This document shows, in pieces, positions 37,299 through 47,247 of a DNA stretch of 64,000 bases. Under the pieces are notes generated by a model. That model saw only the letters and a program-made list of their open reading frames with translations. It made no database searches and had not been told where the DNA came from. Numbering within the stretch: the first letter of the stretch is position 1; the number at the start of each line of letters is the position of its first letter. Where the stretch lies: contig NC_081415.1 of NCBI RefSeq assembly GCF_030272615.1, positions 373,717,009 through 373,781,008 on the forward strand, given 5' to 3'. This DNA is from Cryptomeria japonica (taxonomy: Eukaryota > Streptophyta > Pinopsida > Cupressales > Cupressaceae). Made by a program: the position numbers and the translations under genes.

Positions 37299-37735
37299 TG
37301 TGACATTTATTGACTATTGTGTTCCATTAGCTTGTAGTACATTATTCCCTTTTACGAACTGAATGAGCCTATCTAGCTCTTTGGGGTTTAGCTTAAGGTA
37401 CTCAACAGGTGTAATTTGAATTTGGGAGGATTTGCAAAACTTTATAATATCAAATGAACTTTCCTTTTCAACAAACCTTAACAATAGAGACTCTTGCAGT
37501 TTTTGAGCATTATTATAAAATTTTGAAACAATCTCCTTACCTTTGAAATTCATAGTAGAAGATGAAGAAGCACCCCGAGGTTTCATATTTTGTTGATTTC
37601 TTGTGAGCACAATACATGAAGGATCTTCTAAAGTAACCAAAATATCACCCCCCTTTCTGAATCTGACTGATACTCTAGGAAGTGGATTTCAGAGTCGCCA
37701 GGTTGCTTTAAAGATTCTTCCTCACTCTACTCACT

Positions 37736-38641
37736 TGGGGTATCTTTAGAGTTCATCAATTGTGCATAACTCACCATCTCAGGACAAGAACTACCATCAT
37801 GTTTATCTGTGAGATGAAAAACACACATACTCCCTTTAGGTGGTGGTGCCTCAATTGCCAATCTTTGCTAAGCATGATGTAATTGCAAAGACTTGTTTCC
37901 AAAGCCCAAAGACTGATTTGTATTTCTCCTAGGTACATCTTGATAGGGAGATAAGTATGTTGTACTGGCTTCAGGTAATTGTCTTTTAAGAGTAATCACA
38001 TCATTCATCAATCTCTGGATCACAGGGTCAGAAGAAGTAGAAGGTTGGGCAATGGGTGTCTGTACTTCTCTTTTCCATTTACCTGTCATGATTAGATCAT
38101 CTTCCAACTCAACGGCAAGTGTTTTTGTAGCACTTAAATTTGCAACTCTTTGCTTGCGGATCAGGAAACCTATTTCTGAAGGCACGAAATTAATTAAAAA
38201 GCACTTCAGATTATCATCTGAGGGTTTTTGATTGACTGAAATTTTATGCACAATCTTATCAAATTTTGCTACAAAGTCCCTCATAGACTCTGAAATATCT
38301 TTCTTTAATTGGGCCAATTGAGCCAATAGAGAGTGTTCATCTTCAGCCACTTTGAATCTTGCCTCAAACCTTGTTTTCAAATCCTGCCAATTTGTTATCA
38401 CACTATTTGGCAAGTGATAGAACCAATCTACTGCTACTCTAGTTAGTGTTTGAAAAAACAATCTTACAGAAACATCCTCATGTTGAATAACTATTATCCC
38501 ACAAGCCATATTGAATGCATTCAGGTGCTCATCGACAATGATTTTCCCATCCCCACTGAATTTTGGCAAGTGATCTCTAGCACCTTTGGGTAAGGGATTC
38601 AAATTTAATCCTAAGTTCAATGGACCTATAATGCCCCCCAA
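37736..38641 (-). pseudogene. Element 2 gag
   Basis: The frame 38641-37868 (257 residues) contains the Ty3-type gag core ('HLPKFSGDGKIIVDEHLNAF', 'FFQTLTRVAVDWFYHLP', 'FEARFKVAEDEHSLLAQL', 'FVAKFDKIVHKI'). After a stop it continues in phase to a C-x2-H-x5-H-x4-C-like motif 'CVFHLTDKHDGSSC' near 37790-37835, the same non-standard knuckle type as in element 3. A 108-codon frame (37640-37314) bridges to protease. Confidence 0.85.
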
Positions 38642-38927
38642 TGATTATTTACTGCCATTGGAAAGATGATATTAAGTGGAGTCGGGTTGATTATATTTGG
38701 TAAAGCAATACCATGCAAGGTCAGAGCTTGACAAACTAAGGACACAGGAGATGATGAGGATGGGGAAGGAGGCCTACTTCTTTCTCATCTTGAGGTGAAA
38801 AAGAGGGTTGAAAATTGAGGTCCTGTAACTCTTGAAAAATAAAATCAGCTACCCCCCCCCTTCTTTAGGACCTAGTATATCTCTTTGACTCCAGTCTTAC
38901 AACTAGGCAACTAGTCTTATGATTCGA
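38642..38927 (-). other. Element 2 leader between PBS and gag
   Basis: About 290 bases, no gene recognised; a run of nine C residues occurs near 38851-38861. Confidence 0.5.
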
Positions 38928-38946
38928 CTCCCCAACAGAGTCGCCA
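38928..38946 (-). other. Primer binding site of element 2
   Basis: TGGCGACTCTGTTGGGGAG on the minus strand, seven bases after the LTR end. This TGGCGACTC..GGGGA form is common in plant Ty3/gypsy elements. I do not assign the tRNA. Confidence 0.75.
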
Positions 38947-38953
38947 AAAAATC

Positions 38954-39711
38954 TGTTGGTTAACAGATTTCTCCCTTTCTTGTAATTGCAATATTTATTT
39001 TCTCTAAATGATAATATGACTTCTATACACCTCTTAATGAAAGGGCACAAATAGACCAACAGTTGGATGAACTAATCAAAAATCCATCCTCTGCATTAGA
39101 GGGTAGCTCCTCATATGATTTGCAATGAATTCTACACAGAAAATCTTGAAATGAAGACGCTTTTAACCAGAAAGCATAGAAAGGCTTTAGCATTCATCTA
39201 TCAACATAAAGGAATGCCATAACATAAAACATAGAGAAAATTCTGAAGACTAAATAGGAGCTCACAGACTCTGTTTCTCACATAAGTTAATTCCATAAAT
39301 TCAGAGCAAAGAAAGTTCAATGCAGTATTGATTCTGATTGATACTCTCTCATGCCTTACAGGGAAAGGGGGATCAACACAACTCAATCCATAATGAATCT
39401 TCTAACAAATATATATAATAATGAATTCAAGAAAACATAGAATTGACTGATAAGAATAATGATATCATGCACATAGCAAAATTTTTAAAGAAAGATTACC
39501 AATCTTTAAATGCACAGATTCAAAGACTGCACACCATAATCATTTTCATTGAGAAATCAGTCAATCCAGTTCCAAGGAATTCAAAACATAAACATATATT
39601 GTTTGATGCTAAAAAAATCACAGTTTTTCACATCTTTCCAAAGTCTCAAAAACATAGTTATATAGCCACAACCTGGCCAACAATTATAACAGGAAACACA
39701 GAAAGCCAACA
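38954..39711 (-). repeat. Element 2 internal (5') LTR, 758 bp
   Basis: TGTTGG..CCAACA ends as in 28048-28924, with numerous small differences between the two copies. On its outer side it is followed by a PPT copy (39712-39722) rather than by target DNA. Confidence 0.88.
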
Positions 39712-40125
39712 ATTTCTGCCCCGCAAAGTTAGTGAAACTAGTATAAAAATAAAATTGACCTCTTTTTCCCTGTGAACTTGTGCGACTTTGTTGGAGTGAC
39801 TATCCAGATGTTCGATGCATAAAAACAAGAGTGATTCGATCTTAGCAATCACACTTAAGTCATCCGGAACCAAACCCTTAGCCTCTTTCACATAATTGAT
39901 TTTGCTCTTAAATTATTCTCGATCATGTCAAGGGTTCTTCCATCATCTTTTAGACATTTTATCCCAATGCACACGAGCTCATTTCTCATGGAAGTAAATA
40001 ATTTTGCGAGTTGATTTATCAATTTCACAAAGTCATCATAAGCCTATTTTATTAGAGAATTTCTCCATTCAATGTTCCTTTGGCACACATACAAAATGCT
40101 GTCATCCAGGCCTGCCACAGGTCTT
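39712..40125 (-). pseudogene. Truncated 3' end of a second element 2 copy
   Basis: Matches 28925-29505 (PPT and the C-terminal part of the extra ORF) but lacks about 160 bases corresponding to roughly 28970-29130. It preserves the frame that is shifted in the other copy ('KGLVPDDLSVIAKIESLLFL'). Homology ends abruptly at 40125, next to a small inverted repeat (CAGGTCTT / AAGACCTG, 40118-40142). Confidence 0.8.
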
Positions 40126-40439
40126 GTTGTTCTCAAGACCTGAGCTGCTCCCTTCTAGCAGGCCCCACCATCCAGTCGCTATGTCACGATGGATAACCGT
40201 CGAGCAACTCTTCATTGCGGTATAGCGACCACCATCAGATCATCTCCAACTTGCTTGATCTTTAACTCACCTTTCTGTTACAAAATTTGGGTGCCTCAGG
40301 ATGCGCACATGCGCATGGGGTCCATTGGGTCGCCAAGCAACCTCTTGTTAAAAGCCTTTAAGCTTTGATAGTATAGATGTGTGTTGCTTTGTATTTAAAC
40401 ACTTTGGAAAACTCCTTCACTATCAATGTGGGATAAATG
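40126..40439. repeat. Fragment of the degenerate repeat family of 62041-63830
   Basis: 'gcggtatagcgaccacc', 'catcagatc', 'ttgcttgatctttaac' and a downstream 'ggatgcgcacatgcgcatgg' block correspond to motifs at 62275, 62680, 62980, 63100 and 63785. No coding capacity was seen. Confidence 0.6.
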
Positions 40440-41400
40440 TTCTTTACACATTCCCCTGTCATTTGCATTTGCCTGAAACTTTCTAAAGTTTAGTTTTTTC
40501 AATGCCTCCATCTCACGATAGGGGGATTGGAAAAGGTTGTGGAATTAAATTTACACCTACCAAAGGAATTTGTTTGAGGATTTCTCAGGCCCACGGGACC
40601 CCTAGAGGAGCTGTGCATTTGCTTGAAAGCTTCCTGAGCCTTTCCACATACCACGCAAGGAGAAATCGGTTTACACCTATAGATTGCATTGGTTTGAATG
40701 TTTAACTTCAATCTTTCAAAGCCATGTGACAGGGAGTACTATGCAATGGCAGGGAGGGAGCTCGCAAGTTATACACCTGCCAACGTGCATTTGTTTAAGG
40801 GTTTAGAAAGGGGCTCCCCTCACCACACACCAAGGAGGAGAACACAACGCACCTACACATTCTGACTTTGTTTAAAACTTTTTAGTGCCTTTCAACCATG
40901 CAGGAGGAGAGGATTTGGCTTCACCTGCTAATTTACATTTTTAGAAAGATTAAAACTCCTTCTCCATACCATTGAATTGGGTTTAACGCCTTCTAATGCA
41001 TTTGCAGAAAGTTTCTAAGGCTTTTTCCAGCCATCACGTCACACTTCAAGCAGGGAGGAGGATGCTAGCAAGGTCGTGAAACTTGGTTTTACACCTACCA
41101 CTTTGCATTTGGCTAAAAGTTTCCTTCAACCCCCTTTCAACTCACTTGACACTCCACCTCACTGCAAGGAGGACGTTGGAAAGTCGTGGAGTGCCTTTAA
41201 ACCTGCCAATGGCATTTGCTTGGAGGTTTCTTTGTTTTAACACCATACCACGTGCCAAGAAGGAGAAGAATTTGGCGATCCACCTGCCAGTAGCATTTGC
41301 TTGGAAGTTTCTTTCACCTTAGTCTACCACACAGGGGCAGAGAGGACTGGAAAATCCTGCCAATGCTTTTTTTCTGAAGTTCATGGCCATGCCTGATAAT
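40440..41400. repeat. Diverged tandem repeat, about 12 units of 60-110 bp
   Basis: Units share 'acacctgccaatgcatttg' followed by 'cttgaaagtttc', seen near 40462, 40555, 40612, 40671, 40774, 40849, 40933, 40988, 41091, 41201, 41283 and 41362. Unit length and sequence vary strongly, which indicates an old minisatellite or decayed satellite. Confidence 0.7.
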
Positions 41401-42120
41401 AAGCCTCTACACTCTTATGCTTACCTTCAAACATCTTTGTCTGCGAACCATTCTTGTGTCTCTTTGAAGTCACATTTTAACAGTAGATGGGGCCAAATTG
41501 GTACAATCCACATAACCCTTAGATGTCTTTGATATCTTCGCCACTTTAACATATTTTTGTTTCTTAATCACGAATGATTTAACTAAAACTTCAACATCTC
41601 CTCCAGAGTGGTAAAACAAAATCATAGGTCGGGTCGAGCCCCAAAAGTGGGTCCGGCTAAATTTTTTTTTCATTTTCATTCAACTGACCCTTGAAATGCC
41701 TCATGCACCTTGAACATGCCTCTGGAGTTGATCAACACAATTTTTTGATCATTAAAACTCAACTTGCAACTTTCAGGTGCTTGTGTCACATTTTCGCATT
41801 TAAACCCAAAGATGCATTTTATAAACTGGTCAGAACACCTTTTTGTACCTCACCCACTGGAAGACATATTGCTTGAAATACTAGCATTTACTTTGCAAAA
41901 TAATTTCTCACGACGAATCCTGGGCGATGAGATATTAATTGTTGAAGTTGATTAAATGGCTTTGTCAGCAAAGGAACCTGATAAAATCAATATGCAGGGA
42001 CCACAAAGTGCACACATTAAAAATATCAAACGCTCTCCATGGATCCCCAAATTTGGGAAATAGATACTTTGAATTATAGTGAAGACCATGGAATGCTCAG
42101 TTTGACCTGGAAGCTGATAG
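41401..42120. other. Region without recognised features
   Basis: No gene or repeat identified. It is the left flank of the element 3 insertion site. Confidence 0.5.
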
Positions 42121-42125
42121 GGTAC
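42121..42125. repeat. Target site duplication of element 3 (left)
   Basis: GGTAC directly before the outer LTR end at 42126. The same five bases follow the other end of the composite at 58767-58771. Confidence 0.88.
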
Positions 42126-42893
42126 TGTATATGGTGAAAATGGATAGCAATAAACAACAATATTTGAAAGACCAAAATGGATTCAACCACTAAACCCTAG
42201 CCTAACAATGGACAAAGATCCACCATAACATATGAAGATAACCTAAGACAATGCAAAATAACTCAAAATCATAAAGATTATACCATCACATGTCCAATAG
42301 GGTTTTGATCTCCATTCTTCCTATCTCCATTGATCTTGCTTGATATACTTGCTCTCAGATTTTTGTATGCACAAGAGCTCAACAAAGAACGGAATGTGGT
42401 TGCAAGTGGAATTGTAGTGTAGTCAATTGATCAAGTAGTTAGGGTTTGACAATGAAGAAAGCATCTCCTTAAATAGAAGACACAATAAGAAATGGAGGGT
42501 TAAGATTGAGAGGTGTAAAAAGAGAGGTCGGCTAGGATTAGAGGGTAGGTAGAGGAAATAGTAAAATAATGAAAGAGGTAGGTAGTGTATGAATTAAGAG
42601 ATGAATGACATGTGTCATGTGTAGAAAAAGATAATGAACTAATTAAATAAATAAAGATTTATTTAATTAATAGAAGAAATAGAACAATTAAATAAATAAA
42701 ATATTTATTTAATTTAGGAAAGGGATAATTTAAATAAATAAATGTATTTATTTAAATGAGAAATAAGGCTAGAAGAGGATAAATGAATTAATTAAATAAA
42801 TAAATTTTATTTAATTAATAGAAGAATTAGGCTTAGATAATTAAATAAATAAAATATTTATTTAATTAGACATGACAATTTTGAGTGTCTACA
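42126..42893 (-). repeat. LTR A of element 3 (768 bp)
   Basis: Minus strand: starts TGTAGACACTCAAAATTGTC at 42893 and ends CACCATATACA at 42126. TATA box TATTTAAGG at 42467-42475. The U3 part (about 42640-42893) holds five AT-rich imperfect palindromes. Confidence 0.95.
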
Positions 42894-43370
42894 TTTTGCC
42901 CCTCTTTGAGACAATGCGGCTTGTCGCGTTGTTTCAAAGAAGATAAGATGAACTGATACAGAGTTGCCCCAGAATAAGGAATTATTTGCCCCCTCGAGAG
43001 ATTGGACGAAAATGTCTGAAAAGATTGCAGACAATCTCTCGATAAGAAAGACGGGATAGAATGGACTGATTGGATAATGTGACAAAGTCACAGGATGAAG
43101 AATACTGACTCGGGAAATGAAGGGCAGGACTAGGGTAGGCTATAAGATAGACCACGGGCAAAAGACAAAAAAAATAGAAATGACAGAAACACAGACGCGA
43201 TCCAAGATATCACAGACGCCTCTGAAATACAAAAACGCGATCCGAGCACTCGCAGACGCGGAAAAAAATAAAATGTCGTCGAAATCGTCCGATCTGCAAC
43301 TTCAAAAATGCCAAATCTGCAACAAAATGTTAAATGCAAAGGGACAAGAGTCCCACCGGACGTGCCAAAA
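42894..43370 (-). mobile_element. 477-bp internal remnant with PBS and PPT
   Basis: It holds PBS TGGCACGTCCGGTGGGAC (43367-43350), the first part of a leader with three or four CGCGTCTGTG motifs (43265-43188), then jumps at 43167/43168 to the 3' end of the element, ending in the PPT (42906-42894). The segment 43167-42894 matches 44412-44139. All coding sequence is deleted, leaving a minimal non-autonomous unit bounded by two full LTRs. Confidence 0.92.
43350..43367 (-). other. Primer binding site, element 3 family
   Basis: TGGCACGTCCGGTGGGAC lies three bases after the LTR B end. Similar TGGCACG..GGTGGGAC sites occur in plant Ty3/gypsy elements; I do not assign the tRNA. The large internal region of element 3 has lost its own copy. 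Confidence 0.8.
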
Positions 43371-44138
43371 TGTATATGGTGAAAATGGATAGCAATAAAC
43401 AACAATATTTGAAAGACCAAAATGGATTCAACCACTAAACCCTAGCCTAACAATGGACAAAGATCCACCATAACATATGAAGATAACCTAAGACAATGCA
43501 AAATAACTCAAAATCATAAAGATTATACCATCACATGTCCAATAGGGTTTTGATCTCCATTCTTCCTATCTCCATTGATCTTGCTTGATATACTTGCTCT
43601 TAGATTTTTGTATGCACAAGAGCTCAACAAAGAACGGAATGTGGTTGCAAGTGGAATTGTAGTGTAGTCAATTGATCAAGTAGTTAGGGTTTGACAATGA
43701 AGAAAGCATCTCCTTAAATAGAAGACACAATAAGAAATGGAGGGTTAAGATTGAGAGGTGTAAAAAGAGAGGTCGGCTAGGATTAGAGGGTAGGTAGAGG
43801 AAATAGTAAAATAATGAAAGAGGTAGGTAGTGTATGAATTAAGAGATGAATGACATGTGTCATGTGTAGAAAAAGATAATGAACTAATTAAATAAATAAA
43901 GATTTATTTAATTAATAGAAGAAATAGAACAATTAAATAAATAAAATATTTATTTAATTTAGGAAAGGGATAATTTAAATAAATAAATGTATTTATTTAA
44001 ATGAGAAATAAGGCTAGAAGAGGATAAATGAATGAATTAAATAAATAAATTTTATTTAATTAATAGAAGAATTAGGCTTAGATAATTAAATAAATAAAAT
44101 ATTTATTTAATTAGACATGACAATTTTGAGTGTCTACA
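43371..44138 (-). repeat. LTR B of element 3 (768 bp)
   Basis: Same length as LTR A and nearly identical; the differences seen are C/T at 42358 versus 43603 and one base in 'aatgaattaatt' versus 'aatgaatgaatt' (near 42787/44032). It serves as 3' LTR of the coding unit and 5' LTR of the remnant. TATA box TATTTAAGG at 43712-43720 (minus). Confidence 0.95.
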
Positions 44139-44151
44139 TTTTGCCCCTCTT
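44139..44151 (-). other. Polypurine tract of element 3
   Basis: AAGAGGGGCAAAA on the minus strand abutting TGTAGACA. Second copy at 42894-42906. Confidence 0.9.
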
Positions 44152-44656
44152 TGAGACAATGCGGCTTGTCGCGTTGTTTCAAAGAAGATAAGATGAACTG
44201 ATACAGAGTTGCCCCAGAATAAGGAATTATTTGCCCCCTCGAGAAATTGGATGAAAATGTCTGAAAAGATTGCAGACAATCTCTCGATAAGAAAGACGGG
44301 ATAGAATGGACTGATTGGATAATGTGACAAAGTCACAGGATGAAGAATACTGACTCGGGAAATGAAGGGCAGGACTAGGGTAGGCTATAAGATAGACCAC
44401 GGGCAAAAGACATCCTCATTGTCATCCACACCCTTAGAAGATCACAGTGCAGAGCGAGAAAAGAGCAGCAACAGTCAGCAGCGATGGCATTCGTTCATAG
44501 ATTTGACCGTGTCCGCCGATTCCAGCGACCAGCCGATGCAGGAGAGCCGGTAAGTACCCGAAAACCGCCTCGTACTTTCACGCATTTCGAGTTTTGTCAT
44601 AAATGCATGTTTAGGAGCAATAAATGCGCTAGGAATAGGATAGTTTAAAAGTGCAA

Positions 44657-44985
44657 AAACGCGCAACCGCGTTTGTGTCAGTGCCAGGCGCGTTTGTGTC
44701 CAACAGGCGCGTCTGTGCCGGGTTCAGGCGCGTCTGTGCCTCGAACCGCGTTTGTGTTGAATGCGGACGCATTTGTGAAATGCAGAAGCGTTTGTGATTT
44801 TTAGTAGCGTTTATGTCATGTAGGGACGTCTGTGTCCCCTGGTCGCGTTTGTGTCTGGCATAGGCACGTTTGTGTTCAGAAAACGCGTCTGTGTTGCAGA
44901 GGCGCATTTGTGCAGTCCATAAGCGCGTTTATGAGTTAAAAGCGCGTGTGTGTTGAAAAGGTGCGTTTGTGTGTTTAAATGCATG
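44657..44985. repeat. Array of about 16 CGCGTTTGTG / CGCGTCTGTG motifs
   Basis: On the plus strand a 10-bp core (CGCGTYTGTG with variants such as GCGCATTTGTG and AGCGTTTATG) recurs every 17-24 bp with unrelated spacers. It lies in the 3' untranslated region of element 3. The same core occurs in the 5' leader in the opposite orientation. Confidence 0.88.
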
Positions 44986-45102
44986 GTTTTAGTCTTTTAG
45001 GTCAAATCAGCAGTTCTGTGATGAACATACGCTGTCGATTGGATAAGCTGCTAAGAGGATACACTCAAGCAGGTCCTCTAGGAAGATTAGGATAGATCAA
45101 GG

Positions 45103-45345
45103 CACTTTGTGATGAACAGGGAGCACCAAGATAGGCAGCACTTTGTGATGAACAGGGAGTGCGAATGTGAGTGACACTTTGTGATGAACAGGGAATGTCA
45201 CACACGTAGTACTTTGTGATGAACAGGGAGCACTACTAGGATAAATAGCAACACTTTGTGATGAACAGTGAGTGTCACTAGGGTAGATAGCCATATGCAT
45301 TTAGGTAGCGAGTAGCATTTTGTGATAAACAGTGAATGCCACGAT
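45103..45345. repeat. Six-unit minisatellite next to the PMD gene
   Basis: Core 'actttgtgatgaacagggag' starts at 45104, 45140, 45176, 45211, 45253 and 45317, so spacing is 35-36 bp for three intervals and then 42 and 64. It sits between the motif array and the presumed PMD exon, possibly in an intron or promoter of that gene. Confidence 0.9.
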
Positions 45346-45375
45346 AACTGACAAGATTGATTTGCTTGACTGCAG

Positions 45376-47247
45376 GAGTATTTGCCGATGTTGGAGTCAC
45401 GGGAGAGATTCCCATCGACTCAGAGACTGCGACCAGAGTTGTCTATCCAGGACATGATTTACATAGAGGAGATGGGTCTCACACATATGCTCTATGTGTC
45501 CGAGTTTCAGGCAAACATGGGGTTGCTGACTGCGTTGGCCGAGAGATGGCACTCAGAGACATGCACGTTTCACCTGCCGATGGGTGAGATGACAGTGACA
45601 CTGGAGGATGTATACAGGATACTACATGTTCCCATTGATGGAGAGTTGATCCCCTACGACCGTGACGGGGACAGGGAGGCATTGCGACGGGTGTTTTAGG
45701 ATCCCGGGTTGGAGATGCGAGCAGGTCATGTAGCCTGGGACACCATGACTGCCACAGGATTAGCATTGCCGACAGTTGTTGGCGGAGTCATCAGTGGATA
45801 CTTGTGTCCAGACAGGGCCACACGAGGATTGGCAGTGGGCTGGGGAGGGGCCTTGGAGACGCTGATGGCAGAGCACACTAGGTATGCATGGGGGCCATGT
45901 GTCCTAACACATTTGTATTATGAGCTGCATCAGTTTGTATATCATGGATCAGTGGGTTTGGGCTGCGGTGTGACTCTCTTGCAGGTGTGGGCCTATGAGC
46001 ACCTTCCCATCACACGACCGATTCACTTCAGAGGTAGAGGACAGGGACAGAGTTTTGTACACCTATATGCCATGATTACATCCCAGCCTCAGATTGGGAG
46101 ATTGGAGCACTGGAGGAGAGTCATTGATGACATTGACCTGGTGATCTGGAGGCCGTACCTGGGGTGCAAGGAGTGAGAGGACGACGCATTGGAGCTGCCC
46201 TACACCTTCCGGAGCAGGTACCTGATTGGGCGGACGCCCTATATATTAGAGAGACAGCTGGTGGATAGGGTATGCAGGCAGTATGGCAGGATTTAGAGGA
46301 TGCCCCGAGGCTCGGGCATGTATGCCCGTACGGTCCGAGATCAGGTGCAGTTTGGCCCACTGCTATCATATGATCAGGTAGTTATGCAGCTAGCGGAGAT
46401 GATGTCGATGCCATGGGACATGTGGCCAGAGGTAGATGATGCAGGGATGGACGCAGAGTACTCTGCGTACTGGGCAGAGCATCCATTTCCTAGATTGACA
46501 GATCCAGCAGAGCCAGTGGATGGAGAGGGTGGAGGAGAGGATGATGATGGAGGAGGGGATGGAGGTAGGGGTCGGCGGAGGCGGAGGGGAGTGGTGGGAG
46601 AGAGACGGGTAGCACCTCGGAGGGAGGGAGGACAGGAGAGAGCAGCTCCAGTGGTGAGAGGACGGGGTGGACTGCCCCTACAGGTGCCAGCAACACAGGG
46701 TCCCAGAGAGGGACAGAGACAGGTGCAGCCAGAGGGACAGAGACAGGTACAGCCACAGGTACCTATATAGGCACAGGGACAGGTGCAGGCAGAGGCATAG
46801 GGACAGGCACCTGTAGAGGAGGAGCCACAGGCAGGGACGGAGAGCGGAGACTCTGAGGAGGATGAGGTGCTTAGGCTGCGAGAGATCTGCCAGGGCCAGG
46901 CAGATGAGATTGAGGATTTGGTTCGAGAGAGGAACCACCTCAGGATCAGGGTCCGAGACACAGAGCGGGAGAGGGATCAGGCCATCCAGAGATACACCGA
47001 GGCCGAGACAGCTCTGAGGGCAGGTAGGCGGGCAGCAGAGGATGCAGGGGCAGGCTACGCATATGTTTTGCGAGCCGGAGAGGAGATCGCCTACTGGAGG
47101 GATCTATACTATGCAGCCGTGCCAGCAGATCAGCGGGCTAGGAGCTTCCATAGATCGTCGCGCACAGCGACGGCTACGGGAGGGAGCCGCAGGAGACAGG
47201 CATCCAGCGGTGGGGTTATGGGGCCTCCACCACCACCAGAGAGGTAG
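45376..47247 (+). pseudogene. Plant mobile domain (PMD) gene on the opposite strand of element 3
   Basis: One frame runs from a likely splice acceptor (TGCAG, 45371-45375; a stop lies in frame just upstream) to the stop after 47244. The N-terminal half is a PMD ('TALAERWHSETCTFHLPMGE', 'MTVTLEDVYRILHVPIDGE', later 'LLQVWAYEHLPITRP' and 'IVWRPYLG'-type end). Next come a disordered Gly/Asp/Arg-rich part (about 46500-46640), Q-V-Q-P repeats, a coiled coil ('VLRLREICQGQADEIEDLVR' onward) and a proline-rich end. Five stops interrupt it in phase (45697, 46174, 46294, 46768, 46798: TAG, TGA, TAG, TAG, TAG) with no frameshift. It is GC-rich against its neighbours. PMD proteins are nuclear; the role in the element is unknown. 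Confidence 0.85.

Noticed and set aside
43371-44138. LTR B as an independent solo-LTR insertion
   Set aside because: It is bounded by PPT on one side and PBS on the other, with no target duplication of its own; the GGTAC duplication lies outside the whole composite.
46374-46961. 195-codon Ser/Pro/Cys-rich frame on the minus strand
   Set aside because: Lies antisense to the GC-rich repetitive part of the PMD gene; composition explains the open frame.
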